Shown: positions 1 to 15,180, counted from the stretch's first letter. The stretch is DNA of 64,000 nt from Pelagerythrobacter marinus (GCF_009827515.1 NZ_WTYO01000002.1:372001-436000), one strand, 5' to 3'. A program made the numbers and translations. Notes: generated by a model not told the origin, from the sequence alone.

Positions 1-1295
<1,295 letters not shown>

Positions 1296-1296
1296 G

Positions 1297-1311
1297 CTCC
1301 GCCGGGCGGAG
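1297..1311 (+). terminator. small hairpin after rpoD
   Basis: Two bases after the rpoD stop, CTCCG and CGGAG can pair around a five-base loop. No run of T follows (GTTCCCCCTT comes about ten bases later), so this is at best a weak terminator. Confidence 0.25.
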
Positions 1312-1441
1312 GCGGCCCGTTCCCCCTTCGCCCGCGCGCCTGTGCGACAAAATCCTGACATGAAAGGCATTCGGGCGGGAACCGGAGCGGTTCTCGCGCG
1401 CTATTGGCGCACCCGAGGGAGGGAAATCGTGAGCGTCAGCA

Positions 1442-2890
1442 TTGTCCATTGACTTCGAGGCGCTGTTCGCGCGGTCCCCCAATCCGTACGTCGTGCTCGA
1501 TCGCGATCTGGTGATCGTGTGGATGAACGACGCGTACCTGCGCGTCACGATGCGCAAGCGCGACGACATCGTCGGCAAGACGATGTTCGACGCCTTCCCC
1601 AGCCCGGAGGATTCGGACAGCCATCGCCAGCTGCGCGCCTCGTTCGCGCGCGTCCTGGAGACGCGCGAAGTCGACGAGATCGCGCTGATCCGTTACGACA
1701 TTCGCAATCCCGACGGCAGCATGGATGCCCATTACTGGAGCGCCACGCACACCCCGTTCCTGGGGAAGGACGGCGAAGTCGCCTATATCCTGCAGCACAC
1801 CGTCAACGTCACCGAACTCCACGGCCTGCGCCGCCTGCGCGACGAGGTCGATGTCATTCGCCGCGCAGCTGCGGTGGAGCTGCGCAACCGCGGGTTGGAG
1901 GAGGAAAGCCAGCAGCTGAAGCGGCTGCTCGAACAGGCGCCGGGCTTCGTCTGCGTGCTGCAGGGGCCGGAGCACCGCTTCGTGATGGCCAATGCCGCCT
2001 ACCGCCGCCTGATCGGCGACCGGCCCCTGCTGGGCCTGCGCGTGATCGAGGCCCTGCCCGAAGTGGTCGAGCAGGGTTTCGTGGACTTGCTCGACGAAGT
2101 GCGCGCCAGCGGCAGGCCCTATTTCGGCAGCCGCGAGAAGATCGCCCTGCGCAACCGCCCCGACGCGGAGCCGGAGCAGCTCTACCTCGAATTCATCTAC
2201 CAGCCGATCTTCGACGAGGATGGCGAGGTCTCCGGCGTGTTCGTCCAGGGCCACGACGTGACCGAGGAGGTCGAGGCCGAAGAACGCCAGCGCCTGCTGA
2301 TCAACGAGCTGAACCACCGGGTGAAGAACACGCTCGCGATCGTCCAGGGCCTGGCCCAGCAATCGTTCGCGCGCGCCGAGCAGCCTGGCGAGCGCGCGCT
2401 GGAGAGCTTCTCCGCCCGCCTCTCGGCGCTGGCAAGCGCGCACAACCTGCTGACGGCGTGCAACTGGGAAGCGGCGGACTTGCGCGAGCTGATTACCGGC
2501 GCACTGGAGGCGACCGCCGGCCCGGCGAACGACCGCTACCGCGTCGACGGGCCCGACGTCGTCCTGCGTCCGCAGCCCGCGGTCGCGCTGGCGATGATCG
2601 TTCACGAGCTTTCGACCAACGCGATCAAGTACGGCGCCCTGTCGTGTGCCGAAGGGCGGATCGCGGTGTCCTGGCGCATCGTCCCGGCCGGGGACGCCGG
2701 CGACGATCGCCCCGGCGCTCCGACGCTTGTCATCGACTGGGCCGAGAGCGGCGGCCCGCCGGTCTCGCCGCCGGAACGCGAAGGCTTCGGCTCGCGCCTT
2801 ATCCGCCGGGGCCTGGGCGACCGCGGGGGCAAGGTGGAACTGGACTATCGCCCGGAAGGGTTGCGCTGCAGGATCGAGGCCACGCTATGA
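1442..2890 (+). CDS. HWE-family sensor histidine kinase with two PAS domains
   Basis: Cytoplasmic sensor kinase of 482 residues. PAS 1 covers about residues 5-120, PAS 2 about 155-275 (phrases VFVQGHDVTEE and VNVTELHGLRRLRDEV mark PAS ends), followed by the HWE kinase domain with phospho-acceptor His292 in NHRVKNTLAIVQGL, the N box HELSTNAIKYGALS and the WAE signature in IDWAESGGP. The start is a TTG; a GTG at 1429 is out of frame and hits a stop after seven codons, and a purine-rich GAGGGAGGG lies about 19 bases upstream. It overlaps the next gene by ATGA, so both are a unit. HWE kinases commonly serve light or general stress signalling; the signal here is unknown. Confidence 0.9.
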   Translation: MSIDFEALFARSPNPYVVLDRDLVIVWMNDAYLRVTMRKRDDIVGKTMFDAFPSPEDSDSHRQLRASFARVLETREVDEIALIRYDIRNPDGSMDAHYWSATHTPFLGKDGEVAYILQHTVNVTELHGLRRLRDEVDVIRRAAAVELRNRGLEEESQQLKRLLEQAPGFVCVLQGPEHRFVMANAAYRRLIGDRPLLGLRVIEALPEVVEQGFVDLLDEVRASGRPYFGSREKIALRNRPDAEPEQLYLEFIYQPIFDEDGEVSGVFVQGHDVTEEVEAEERQRLLINELNHRVKNTLAIVQGLAQQSFARAEQPGERALESFSARLSALASAHNLLTACNWEAADLRELITGALEATAGPANDRYRVDGPDVVLRPQPAVALAMIVHELSTNAIKYGALSCAEGRIAVSWRIVPAGDAGDDRPGAPTLVIDWAESGGPPVSPPEREGFGSRLIRRGLGDRGGKVELDYRPEGLRCRIEATL

Positions 2891-3237
2891 AGATGAACGG
2901 TGCACGCATCCTGGTGCTGGAGGACGAACCGATCATCGGCTTCGCGCTGGAAGATATCCTGGCCGCCGAAGGCGCGCACTCGTTCCTCGCGACCACGCTG
3001 GACGAGGCGGAAACGGCCGTCGCGGGCCAGGCCTTCGATTGCGGCATCCTCGACGTCAACGTCCACGGCGGCAAGAGCTACGGCGTGGCCGCGCGCCTGC
3101 GCGAAGACGGGATACCCTTCCTCTTCGCCACCGGCTACGGCGACACCGCCCATCCGCCCGAGTTCGCCGACGTGCCCACGCTGTCCAAGCCCTACAGCCC
3201 GGGCCAGGTTCGCCGGGCGATCGACGCCATCGCCTGA
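2887..3237 (+). CDS. single-domain response regulator
   Basis: A 116-residue stand-alone receiver domain. Acidic pocket at LEDEP, phospho-acceptor Asp56 in [10 protein letters not shown], and the conserved Lys101 in LSKPY are all present; there is no output domain. It overlaps the HWE kinase by four bases (ATGA), a strong sign that it is the kinase's partner, either as phosphate acceptor or sink. Single receivers next to HWE kinases are frequent in sphingomonads. What it acts on cannot be told from the sequence. Confidence 0.93.
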   Translation: MKMNGARILVLEDEPIIGFALEDILAAEGAHSFLATTLDEAETAVAGQAFDCGILDVNVHGGKSYGVAARLREDGIPFLFATGYGDTAHPPEFADVPTLSKPYSPGQVRRAIDAIA

Positions 3238-3311
3238 GCGCGCGGCACCTCGCGCCAGCGAAGGCGGGACAACTGCGCTTTTGCGGGTGGCACAGCGCGC
3301 CCGAAAGGCTT

Positions 3312-3761
3312 ATGGGCGCGGCCATGCGTATTGCCATAGCTTCCGATCACGCGGCCATCGAGATGAAAGCCGCCCTGCGCGAATGGCTGATCGAGGAAGG
3401 CCACGAGGTCGCCGACCTCGGCCCGGACAGCCACGACAGCGTCGACTATCCCGACTTCGGCTACAAGCTGGCCGCCGTCGTCGCCGAGGGCACGGCGGAG
3501 CGGGGCATTGCCCTGTGCGGTTCGGGGATCGGCATCTCGATCGCGGCCAACCGCAACCCCGGCGCGCGCTGCGCGCTCGTGTCGGAACCGCTTTCGGCCG
3601 GTCTCGCGCGCGAACACAACGATGCGAACATGATCGCCCTCGGTGCGCGGCTGATCGGAATCGAACAGGCCAAGGCCTGCGTTTCCGCCTTCATCGGCAC
3701 CGATTTCGGCGGCGGGCGCCACCAGCGCCGCGTCGACAAACTCTCGAACCCCAGCTGCTGA
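3312..3761 (+). CDS. rpiB: ribose-5-phosphate isomerase B
   Basis: Interconverts ribose 5-phosphate and ribulose 5-phosphate in the non-oxidative pentose phosphate pathway. The RpiB/LacAB fold shows the N-terminal IAIASDHAA, the active-site cysteine in [15 protein letters not shown] (Cys65 counted from the second ATG) and [17 protein letters not shown]. Two in-frame ATGs exist, at 3312 and 3324; the second ([10 protein letters not shown]) matches the family start better and gives 145 residues. glyA follows after eight bases, so the two are probably cotranscribed. RpiB rather than the unrelated RpiA. Confidence 0.95.
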   Translation: MGAAMRIAIASDHAAIEMKAALREWLIEEGHEVADLGPDSHDSVDYPDFGYKLAAVVAEGTAERGIALCGSGIGISIAANRNPGARCALVSEPLSAGLAREHNDANMIALGARLIGIEQAKACVSAFIGTDFGGGRHQRRVDKLSNPSC

Positions 3762-3769
3762 GACCCCTG

Positions 3770-5077
<1,308 letters not shown>

Positions 5078-5083
5078 TGCGCG

Positions 5084-5560
5084 ATGCGATGCCCCTTCTG
5101 CGCGCATGACGACAGCCAGGTAAAGGACAGCCGCCCGGCGGAAGACGGCTCGGCCATCCGCCGCCGGCGCCAGTGCACCAGCTGCGGCGCACGCTTCACC
5201 ACGTTCGAGCGCGTGCAGCTGCGCGAAGTGACGATCGTCAAGAGCGGGGAACGCCGCGAGACGTTCGATCGGTCGAAGCTCGAACACTCGGTCGCCCTCG
5301 CCTGCCGCAAGCGCGGGATCGAACAGGAACGGATCGACCAGCTCGTCTCCGGCATCCAGCGCCAGGTGGAAACCGCCGGCGAAAGCGAAGTGCCGTCGAG
5401 CCGGATCGGCGAACTGGTGATGGAGGGTCTGCGCCAGATCGACAGCGTCGCCTATATCCGCTTCGCCAGCGTCTATCGCGATTTCAGCGAGGCCCGCGAT
5501 TTCGAGGAGTTCGCCAGCACGGTCCACGAGGCCGGGGCGCAGGGCACGGGCGGCGCCTGA
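5084..5560 (+). CDS. nrdR: transcriptional repressor NrdR
   Basis: Represses ribonucleotide reductase genes by sensing ATP/dATP through an ATP-cone. The 158-residue protein has the zinc ribbon Cys3-Cys6 / Cys31-Cys34 (MRCPFC and CTSCGARF), the basic stretch RRRRQ, then an ATP-cone from about residue 48 ([18 protein letters not shown]). Length and order match the family. It lies directly after glyA and one base before trmJ. Confidence 0.97.
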   Translation: MRCPFCAHDDSQVKDSRPAEDGSAIRRRRQCTSCGARFTTFERVQLREVTIVKSGERRETFDRSKLEHSVALACRKRGIEQERIDQLVSGIQRQVETAGESEVPSSRIGELVMEGLRQIDSVAYIRFASVYRDFSEARDFEEFASTVHEAGAQGTGGA

Positions 5561-5561
5561 C

Positions 5562-6344
5562 GTGACAGCAGGGCCCGGACCGCACGGCGAAGGCGCCCCC
5601 AAGGGTGGCGACGGCGGCACCGGCCGGCCGGTGATCGTGCTCGTTCGCCCGCAACTGGGCGAGAACATCGGCAAGGCGGCGCGCGCCATGCTCAATTTCG
5701 GGCTGACGGAAATGCGCCTGGTCGCCCCGCGCGACGGCTGGCCCAACCCGGCCGCCGGCCCCGCGGCGGCGGGTGCGGACGTGGTCCTCGAACGGGCCAG
5801 CGTCCACGAGACGCTGGCCGACGCGGTGGCCGATTGCGCCCATGTCTATGCCACGACGGTGCGCAAGCGCGGCGTGACCAAGCCGGTCGTCACGCCCGAG
5901 CGGGCCGCGGCCGAGATGGCGTCGGCCACGGGGCGTTCGGCGATCGTCTTCGGCCCCGAACGCTCGGGCCTGGAAACCGACGATGTCGCACTCGCCCGCG
6001 CGATCCTGACCGTGCCGATCAACCCGGCCTTCGGCTCGCTCAACCTCGCGCAGGCCGTCATCCTCTGCGCCTACGAATGGTCGAAGACGCAAGGCGACGC
6101 CAGCGAGCTGGTGCAGCCGACCGAGGAAGAGGAACTGCCCCCCGCCCCCCAGGCCGAGCTGGAGGGGATGATCGCGCAGCTGGAGGAAATGCTCGGCCCG
6201 CGCGGCTATTTCCTGCCCGAGACGCGGGCCGCGGCGACGCGGCGGACATTGCGCTCGATGCTGACCAAGCCGGGGTGGAACCACCTCGAGGTGCGCACGA
6301 TGCGCGGCGTGCTGTCGAGCCTGGCGAAACCGCCGCGGGGCTAG
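5562..6344 (+). CDS. trmJ: SPOUT-family RNA methyltransferase, TrmJ-like
   Basis: Probable tRNA 2'-O-methyltransferase (position 32 wobble-stem region in characterised TrmJ). The protein of 260 residues begins at a GTG one base after nrdR. The N-terminal half is a knotted SPOUT domain with VLVRPQLGENIGKAARAMLNFGL, the SAM-binding loop IVFGPERSGL and VPINPAFGSLNLAQAV; a short C-terminal extension with GYFLPETRAAATRRTLRSMLTK is typical of TrmJ rather than TrmL. The stop overlaps the stop of the convergent chorismate mutase in the palindrome CTAG. Substrate assignment is by family only. Confidence 0.88.
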   Translation: MTAGPGPHGEGAPKGGDGGTGRPVIVLVRPQLGENIGKAARAMLNFGLTEMRLVAPRDGWPNPAAGPAAAGADVVLERASVHETLADAVADCAHVYATTVRKRGVTKPVVTPERAAAEMASATGRSAIVFGPERSGLETDDVALARAILTVPINPAFGSLNLAQAVILCAYEWSKTQGDASELVQPTEEEELPPAPQAELEGMIAQLEEMLGPRGYFLPETRAAATRRTLRSMLTKPGWNHLEVRTMRGVLSSLAKPPRG

Positions 6345-6652
6345 GCCTTCAGGCGGTCCCACTCGTCCAGTTCGTAGGCGATCGACGTCTCGACCAGCCG
6401 GTCCCAGATCGCGGCGATCGCATCGGCCGGCAACCCGCGTGCCGCGGCATCCTCGCGCGCGGCGGCGATGACCGCGGCCTTGCGCCCCTCGTCGCGCACG
6501 GCGTCGCGCGATGTCTTTATCCGGGCGGCCGCGCGCATATATCCGAAGCGCCGGTCGAGCAGCGCCATCAGCTCGCGATCGGTGGCATCGACGCCCGCGC
6601 GCACGTCGCCCATGTCGCGGCAGGCCTCGGGCAATGGATAGGTCTCGGTCAT
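6341..6652 (-). CDS. chorismate mutase (AroQ class, stand-alone)
   Basis: Rearranges chorismate to prephenate for phenylalanine and tyrosine synthesis. The 103-residue all-helical protein shows the AroQ pattern: VDATDRELMALLDRRFGYMRAAARIK, then RKAAVIAAAREDAAARGLP and IWDRLVETSIAYELDEWDRL. Start chosen at the ATG of MTETYPLPEA; the frame is open further upstream but that part is low-complexity and lacks homology features. Convergent with trmJ, sharing CTAG for both stops. It could alternatively be an isochorismate-pyruvate lyase-like member (PchB type), since the two are hard to separate by sequence. Confidence 0.85.
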   Translation of the reverse strand: MTETYPLPEACRDMGDVRAGVDATDRELMALLDRRFGYMRAAARIKTSRDAVRDEGRKAAVIAAAREDAAARGLPADAIAAIWDRLVETSIAYELDEWDRLKA

Positions 6653-6776
6653 GGAGGTGCCCCTGCCTTCCCGCACCGCGCTTGTCGAGCCGATAACCGC
6701 TCCCGCTCCGCGCTCCCACCCCTGCTCCGGGCCAGGCCTGGCCCCGGCGCGCGGCGAAGGACGATGGAACGTCCCC

Positions 6777-6804
6777 TTGACCGGGCCGCCGATCCTGCTA
6801 ATGG
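6777..6804 (+). promoter_or_regulatory. predicted sigma-70 promoter of rpsD
   Basis: TTGACC, a 16-base spacer and TAATGG, followed by GCCGCC. The same arrangement (TTGACC, 16-17 bases, TAAnnn, then GC-rich) precedes the tRNA-Glu pair and otsB, which supports the call. Rest of 6653-6776: no gene seen. Confidence 0.5.
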
Positions 6805-6850
6805 GCCGCCTTCGCGAATTGGCCCCGCACCCCGGTGAAGCGGCGGCCGC

Positions 6851-6870
6851 GCCGGAAGGTTTCTTCCGGC
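6851..6870 (+). promoter_or_regulatory. leader hairpin before rpsD
   Basis: GCCGGAAG and CTTCCGGC form a perfect eight-base stem with a GTTT loop, between the predicted promoter and the rpsD start. ATGGTCGGT is also repeated at 6889 and 6908. Ribosomal protein S4 binds its own leader mRNA in other bacteria, so a regulatory role is possible but unproven. Confidence 0.4.
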
Positions 6871-6951
6871 GGTGCGATGCCGGGTTCAATGGTCGGTCCC
6901 GCCCCGATGGTCGGTGCGGGAGGCGATCCAGCAGATCGAAGGACACGACTT

Positions 6952-7566
6952 ATGTCGAAGCGCAAGAGCGCCAAGTACAAACTCGACCGCCGGATGGGCG
7001 AAAACATCTGGGGTCGTCCCAATTCCCCGGTCAACAAGCGTTCCTACGGCCCCGGCCAGCACGGCCAGCGCCGCAAGGGCAAGATAAGCGACTTCGGCCT
7101 GCAGCTGCGCGCCAAGCAGAAGCTGAAGGGCTACTACGGCGACGTGACCGAGAAGCAGTTTAAGGCCACGTACCAGCAGGCATCGCGGATGAAGGGCGAT
7201 ACCAGCCAGAACCTGATCGGCCTGCTCGAACAGCGGCTCGACATGGTGGTCTACCGGGCCAAGTTCGCGCCGACGATCTTCGCCGCGCGCCAGCTCGTCA
7301 GCCACGGCCACATCCGCGTCAACGGCGTGAAGTGCAACATCGCCAGCCGTCGCATCAACGTGGGCGACGTCGTCAGCCTGGGCGACAAGGCCAAGGAAAT
7401 GGCGCTGGTCATCGAGGCGCAGAGCCTGCCGGAGCGTGACATTCCCGATTACGTCGCGCCCGACGGCACCGACAAGGTCACGTTCACGCGCGTCCCGACG
7501 CTCGACGAAGTGCCCTACCCGGTGACGATGGAACCGAACCTGGTGGTCGAGTTCTACTCGCGCTGA
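6952..7566 (+). CDS. rpsD: 30S ribosomal protein S4
   Basis: Primary 16S rRNA-binding protein of the small subunit body; also important for decoding accuracy. 204 residues, full length: N-terminal [20 protein letters not shown] (alphaproteobacterial form without the zinc-binding cysteines), [12 protein letters not shown], and the S4 RNA-binding domain around [31 protein letters not shown]. The start ATG at 6952 has AAGGA eight to nine bases upstream; the frame is open further upstream but with no homology. It stands alone rather than in a ribosomal operon, with its own promoter and a strong terminator. Confidence 0.99.
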   Translation: MSKRKSAKYKLDRRMGENIWGRPNSPVNKRSYGPGQHGQRRKGKISDFGLQLRAKQKLKGYYGDVTEKQFKATYQQASRMKGDTSQNLIGLLEQRLDMVVYRAKFAPTIFAARQLVSHGHIRVNGVKCNIASRRINVGDVVSLGDKAKEMALVIEAQSLPERDIPDYVAPDGTDKVTFTRVPTLDEVPYPVTMEPNLVVEFYSR

Positions 7567-7595
7567 TCCGGCCGCGAGGCACGAAAGAGACAGGA

Positions 7596-7622
7596 GGGCG
7601 GCCCCGCGGGGCCGCCCTTTTT
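7596..7622 (+). terminator. intrinsic terminator after rpsD
   Basis: A perfect ten-base stem (GGGCGGCCCC / GGGGCCGCCC) with a two-base gap, directly followed by five T. The clearest rho-independent terminator in the window; it may also end the convergent peptidase transcript on the minus strand. Confidence 0.93.
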
Positions 7623-7672
7623 CGTTGCGCGGTGCCCGCCCCGCTGCGGCGAAGAGGCCGGCGCCGGCGGCG

Positions 7673-9679
7673 CTAGCGCTCGAGCGAGGCGGCCAGGAAG
7701 GCGTCGATCTCGCGCAGCATCCGCTGGCGCGCCGAACTGGCCACCAGCGAGTGGGCGAGATCGTCGAACTCGATATAGGTCACCGTCTTGCCCGCGTCCT
7801 CCAGCCGGTCCGCCATTCGCCGCGACTGGCGCACGCCGACGTTCTGGTCCAGCGTTCCGTGGAACAGCAGGACGGGCGCGGCGAACCGCTCCGCATTCAG
7901 CGCCGGGCTGCCCGCCCGGACGTGCGGACCGTTGCCGATGAAGGCATCGACGATGCCGTAGTTGGTGAATGCGCGCGACTCCTCGCGCAGCTGGTCGAGA
8001 TCGGTCACGGGCGCGATCGCGACAACGGCCTTGTAGAGGGCCGGGTCGAGCACTTGCGACTGCAGCGCCGCGTACCCGCCGTAGGACCAGCCCGCGATCG
8101 CCAGCCGGTCCGGGTCGGCGATCCCTTCCGCAACGAGCCAGCGCCCGGCGTCGTTCACGTCGCCCACCGCGGTTTCCCAGGCCTGGAAGCCGTTGCGCCC
8201 GAACCAGGCCGAACCATACCCGGCCGATCCGCGGAAATTGGGCTGCAGCACGGCATAGCCGCGCGCGGCGAGGAACTGCACGATCCAGTCGAAGCCCCAC
8301 TCGTCGCGCGCGCCCGGCCCGCCGTGCGGCAGGACCACAGCCGGGAGATCGCGCCCATCTTCCGCCCCGACCGGCATCGTCAGGTAACCGGGGATCATCG
8401 TCCCGTCGGCCGCCGGGAAACGGACGTGCGACATCGTCGCCATCGTCCGCCCGTCGAGCTGTTCGCGCAGGGGAAGAATGGGATTGAGCTGGCCGGTGGC
8501 ACGGTCGAGCAGGTAGGACATGCCCGGATCGACATCGCTCGATGCGACGATCATCAGCTTGCTCTCGTCGGCGTTCGCATCGATGATATCGATCAGCGGC
8601 TCGCCCGGGAGCGCGGCCGACAGGCTCCCGGCCAGCGCGGCAAGCTCGGGATCGAAATAGACCACTTCGCGCTTCTCGGTCGCGTAGCTGGCCCCGACGA
8701 CGCGGTTCCTGCGCCCGATGGTGATCAGCTGGTCGACATCGACATCGCTGCGCCCCAGCACTTTCTCGCGCCGTCCCGAACCGTCGAGCGCGACGGTGAA
8801 CACCGCATCGTACCCGTCGACCTCGCCAAAGCCGTAGACGACATCCTTCGCCGTATCGACCGCGACGGGGTAGAATTCGGCGAAGAAGTCGTCGCCGTCC
8901 GTCGGGGGATCGAGCCGTTCCCAGCTGTCGGAATCGCGCGTGCGGTAATAGTAGCTGGCGCTTTCCGCCATGCGCCCGAGCGAATCGAGCGGCCGCCTGA
9001 CCTTGATCCGCACGCGGCCGTTCTCGTCCGCGATGTAGCGGGCCGCCCCGTCGTCGGGCCGCTCCACCCGGCGCCGCGACTGGGTATGGATATCGACTTC
9101 CTCGACCCCCAGGCCCCCGTCGCGGTTGGCCAGCCGGGTATCCGCCCCCGATTCCTCCACCCACTGGCGGGTCATCAGGATCTTGTCCTCGCTCCCCTCC
9201 ACGTCGAGGGCCAGGATCGTGCCGCCGTCCTGCCTCGGCCCGAGCGCGCGCCAGCTGTTCGAGCGCGAGAGCAGGTCGACATCGCTGCCGTCGGCGCCGA
9301 TCGCGATCATCCGCGTGAAGCCGACCATCGCCTCGGTCCGCTCGGCAATGCCGTAGAACCGGCAGACCAGCCGGTCGTCGGTCGCCCAGTCGCAGCGGTG
9401 CAGGTCCAGCTTCGGTTCGCTGTTGCTGGCGATCGCGCGCGGCATCGGGTCGCCTTCGAGGTCCACGACGTAGAGGATTTCGCCGCTGTCCCGATGGGGC
9501 GCGATATAGGCGATCTTGGTGCCGGAGGGGCTGAGGCTGAGATACTCGACCGATTGCCGGGCCCCGAACAGCCGCGCGGCCTCCTCCCCCGATTCGGCCC
9601 CCGTCCCCGATTCGGCTACCGCCGGTGCCGCTATCGCCATCGCTGCCGCAGCCGCGGCCATCGCACCTCGAATTCTCAC
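7673..9679 (-). CDS. secreted S9-family (prolyl oligopeptidase-like) peptidase
   Basis: Serine peptidase, probably periplasmic. The 668-residue form starts at a GTG (9679) preceded by GGGGGAACAGGG and gives a signal peptide VRIRGAMAAAAAAMAIAAPAVA; a TTG 15 codons upstream would also be in frame. Residues about 30-400 form the beta-propeller-like part, and the C-terminal alpha/beta hydrolase domain carries the nucleophile Ser532 in GWSYGGYAAL, an aspartate in GTLDQNVG and the histidine in DDLAHSLV. Lacking strong DPP-IV landmarks, it is best called a S9 acylaminoacyl/oligopeptidase type. Monocistronic, convergent with rpsD. Confidence 0.9.
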   Translation of the reverse strand: MRIRGAMAAAAAAMAIAAPAVAESGTGAESGEEAARLFGARQSVEYLSLSPSGTKIAYIAPHRDSGEILYVVDLEGDPMPRAIASNSEPKLDLHRCDWATDDRLVCRFYGIAERTEAMVGFTRMIAIGADGSDVDLLSRSNSWRALGPRQDGGTILALDVEGSEDKILMTRQWVEESGADTRLANRDGGLGVEEVDIHTQSRRRVERPDDGAARYIADENGRVRIKVRRPLDSLGRMAESASYYYRTRDSDSWERLDPPTDGDDFFAEFYPVAVDTAKDVVYGFGEVDGYDAVFTVALDGSGRREKVLGRSDVDVDQLITIGRRNRVVGASYATEKREVVYFDPELAALAGSLSAALPGEPLIDIIDANADESKLMIVASSDVDPGMSYLLDRATGQLNPILPLREQLDGRTMATMSHVRFPAADGTMIPGYLTMPVGAEDGRDLPAVVLPHGGPGARDEWGFDWIVQFLAARGYAVLQPNFRGSAGYGSAWFGRNGFQAWETAVGDVNDAGRWLVAEGIADPDRLAIAGWSYGGYAALQSQVLDPALYKAVVAIAPVTDLDQLREESRAFTNYGIVDAFIGNGPHVRAGSPALNAERFAAPVLLFHGTLDQNVGVRQSRRMADRLEDAGKTVTYIEFDDLAHSLVASSARQRMLREIDAFLAASLER

Positions 9680-9754
9680 CCCTGTTCCCCCGGTCGACCC
9701 CGTTCGTCGGGCGACAGGTTGCAAACCCGCCCTTCGCTTTGCAAGCGAAACCCG

Positions 9755-11960
<2,206 letters not shown>

Positions 11961-11964
<4 letters not shown>

Positions 11965-12721
11965 GTCCGCAGGCGCCACCCCGTGCGGAAAATCGTGGCG
12001 ATGATCGCGATGCAGAGCGCCAGGAAGCCCAGCGTCAGGCCCAGCGAGATACCGATCGACACGTCGGAATCGCCGTAGAAGGTCCAGCGCAGCCCGCTGA
12101 CGAGATAGACGATCGGATTGGCCAGCGCGATCTTGTCCCACGGCGCCGGCAGCATGTCGATCGAGTAGAATGTCCCGCCGAGGAACGTCAGCGGCGTGAG
12201 GATCAGCAGGGGCACCATCTGCAGCTTCTCGAACCCTTCCGCCCAGACGCCGAGGATGAACCCGAGGAGCGAGAACGACGCGGCCACGAGCATGATGTAG
12301 ATCAGCGCGAAGAACGGATGCGCGATCGTGTAGTCGACGAAGACCATGGCCGTGAGCAGGATGATCGCGGCCAGGATCAGGCTCTTGGTCGCGGCCGCCC
12401 CGACGAAGCCGAGCAGGGTCTCGACCACGCCGACCGGGGCGGAGAGCAGTTCGTAGATCGCGCCGGTGAAGCGGGGCATGTAGATCCCGAAACTGGCGTT
12501 GCTGGTGCTTTCGGACAGCAGCGTCAGCATCAGCAGCCCGGGGACGATGAAGGCCCCGTAGTCGAGCCCGCCGACTTCCGAGATGCGCCCGCCGATCGCC
12601 GCGCCGAAGACGATGAAATAGAGGCTCGTCGTCAGCACCGGCGAGACGATCGAGCCGAAGACGGTGCGGCGGAAACGCGCCAGCTCGTTGCGATAGATCG
12701 CATATGTCGAACGCCAGTTGA

Positions 12722-12725
<4 letters not shown>
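11961..12725 (-). CDS. ABC-2 type transporter permease
   Basis: Integral membrane half of an ABC exporter, 254 residues with six predicted membrane spans (for example [58 protein letters not shown]). The ABC-2 signature region [30 protein letters not shown] precedes the last spans, a YadH/NodJ-like pattern. It overlaps the ATPase stop and the DUF481 start by four bases each. The substrate cannot be read from sequence; family members export drugs, polysaccharides or lipids. Confidence 0.93.
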
Positions 12726-13675
<950 letters not shown>

Positions 13676-13715
13676 GGCGCGGGACAATCGCGCGCCGCCT
13701 GCCACTTGCCAAGTG

Positions 13716-15140
13716 TTAAAAGGCCGCCACCCAGTTGCCGTGGAAACCGGGCGGGATCACGTGCGGAACGTGGATTCGCGCGACGTCGTCCAGCGTCATG
13801 GAATCGAGAATGGCGAGGTCCGTCACGCACTTGGCGCGATCGATCACGAAGCCCATGACCCAGCCTTCGCCCTCCGCGGCATCGGGCGCGCCGGGCACGA
13901 ATACGAATTCGCCGGGCACTGCATCGGCGCCGAAAGACCGCTCCACCGTCTCCCCCGTGCGCAGGTCGTGGCAATAGAGCGGCGCGCTGGCGAAGTATTC
14001 GGGGCTGGCATCGTCGGGCAGGCCCACGGTCCAGACATGGCGGCAGGGGCGCGTGAAATGGCGCTCGTCGCAGCGGGGAAACTCCTGCGGCGCGGCGCTC
14101 AACGTCTCGCGCGCGACTTTCCCGCCGGCCGGATCGACCGTCCACCGCTCGAGCCCCAGGTTGCGGCCGAAGGGGCCGAGCATCGCCCCGTCGAACATCG
14201 TCTCGTAAGCGCAGCAGTCGATCACCGCCCGCCCCTCGGCATCCTCGAAGCTGTTGGCGACATGGAAGACATAGGCCGGATCGACATCGTGCCAGGTCAC
14301 CTCTCCGGCGTCTCCGTCGCGCGGCAGCAGGCCGACGCGCGCGCGGTGGGCCGGGTTCCAGCGATAGGGAAACCGATGCCCGGCGATCAGCGCCTTCATC
14401 GACAGCGTGACCGGCAGGTCGAAGATCACGACCCACGACGCGGTAAGCGCGCAATCGTGGATCGAGGGGCCGTGTTCGACCGCGATCGGCACTTCGCGCA
14501 TGACCTTGCCCGCCGGGTCGAGCGCGACATGGGTCACGCGGTCGGGCCGCGCGGCATCGTAACAGATCGCGTGGTATTCGCCCGTCGCCGGGTCGCGGTG
14601 CGGGTGGGCGGTGAAAGAGCCCGCCAAGCCGCCGCCGAAATCGCTGTAACCCAGCGTTTCGAGGTCGTCCGAAAGCTCGGCCGGGTAGGACCCCGCCTCG
14701 ACCAGCGCGAGAATGCCGGTGCCGAAGGGGATGACATTGGTGTTGACCGTGTCGTTCATCCCGCGGCGCGGGCCGGGCGCGGCCGGCAGGCCCGAAACTT
14801 CTTCCAGCGCGCGCGAGCGGATGTAGCGGTTGCGATACCACCGCGCCCGGCCCTGCGCGATCCGCACGCCGTGGACCATGCCGTCGCCGACGAACCAGTG
14901 GTGGCCGCGCGGGTCGGCATGTTCCGGGTTAGGCCCGATCCGCAGGTATCGCCCGTCGAGCGCGGCCGGGATCGTCCCCGTGACCGGCAGGTCTTCCAGC
15001 GTCAGCTCCTCCTGCATCGGTGCGTGGAGCCCCTGCGTGAAGGGATTGTCCTGCTCCAGGCCGGAACGGTTGAACGCGGCAATCTTGCCGATCCCTGCCG
15101 TTACCGCGCCGCGAATGGTCTTTTCCAGAACGCTTGCCAT
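13716..15140 (-). CDS. carotenoid oxygenase family protein
   Basis: Non-haem iron dioxygenase of the carotenoid/stilbene cleavage family (RPE65-like), 474 residues. The four iron-binding histidines are visible in [23 protein letters not shown] and the terminal PGFHGNW. N-terminal [29 protein letters not shown] is a family hallmark. The substrate may be a carotenoid or a lignin-type stilbene, both known in sphingomonads. The divergent TetR gene and paired operators point to inducible control. It is the first gene of a minus-strand chain with the ABC exporter. Confidence 0.93.
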   Translation of the reverse strand: MASVLEKTIRGAVTAGIGKIAAFNRSGLEQDNPFTQGLHAPMQEELTLEDLPVTGTIPAALDGRYLRIGPNPEHADPRGHHWFVGDGMVHGVRIAQGRARWYRNRYIRSRALEEVSGLPAAPGPRRGMNDTVNTNVIPFGTGILALVEAGSYPAELSDDLETLGYSDFGGGLAGSFTAHPHRDPATGEYHAICYDAARPDRVTHVALDPAGKVMREVPIAVEHGPSIHDCALTASWVVIFDLPVTLSMKALIAGHRFPYRWNPAHRARVGLLPRDGDAGEVTWHDVDPAYVFHVANSFEDAEGRAVIDCCAYETMFDGAMLGPFGRNLGLERWTVDPAGGKVARETLSAAPQEFPRCDERHFTRPCRHVWTVGLPDDASPEYFASAPLYCHDLRTGETVERSFGADAVPGEFVFVPGAPDAAEGEGWVMGFVIDRAKCVTDLAILDSMTLDDVARIHVPHVIPPGFHGNWVAAF

Positions 15141-15163
15141 GCCGGACTCCTGCCGCTAGCCGA

Positions 15164-15180
15164 TGTAAACAATGTCAACA
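15164..15180. promoter_or_regulatory. TetR operator copy 1
   Basis: TGTAAACAATGTCAACA fits the symmetric pattern TGTnnACA-n-TGTnnACA. It covers the -10 of the carotenoid oxygenase promoter. Confidence 0.75.

Noticed and set aside
1371-1400. GGAAC box upstream of the HWE kinase as a general-stress (EcfG) promoter
   Set aside because: No CGTT at the required 16-17 base distance.
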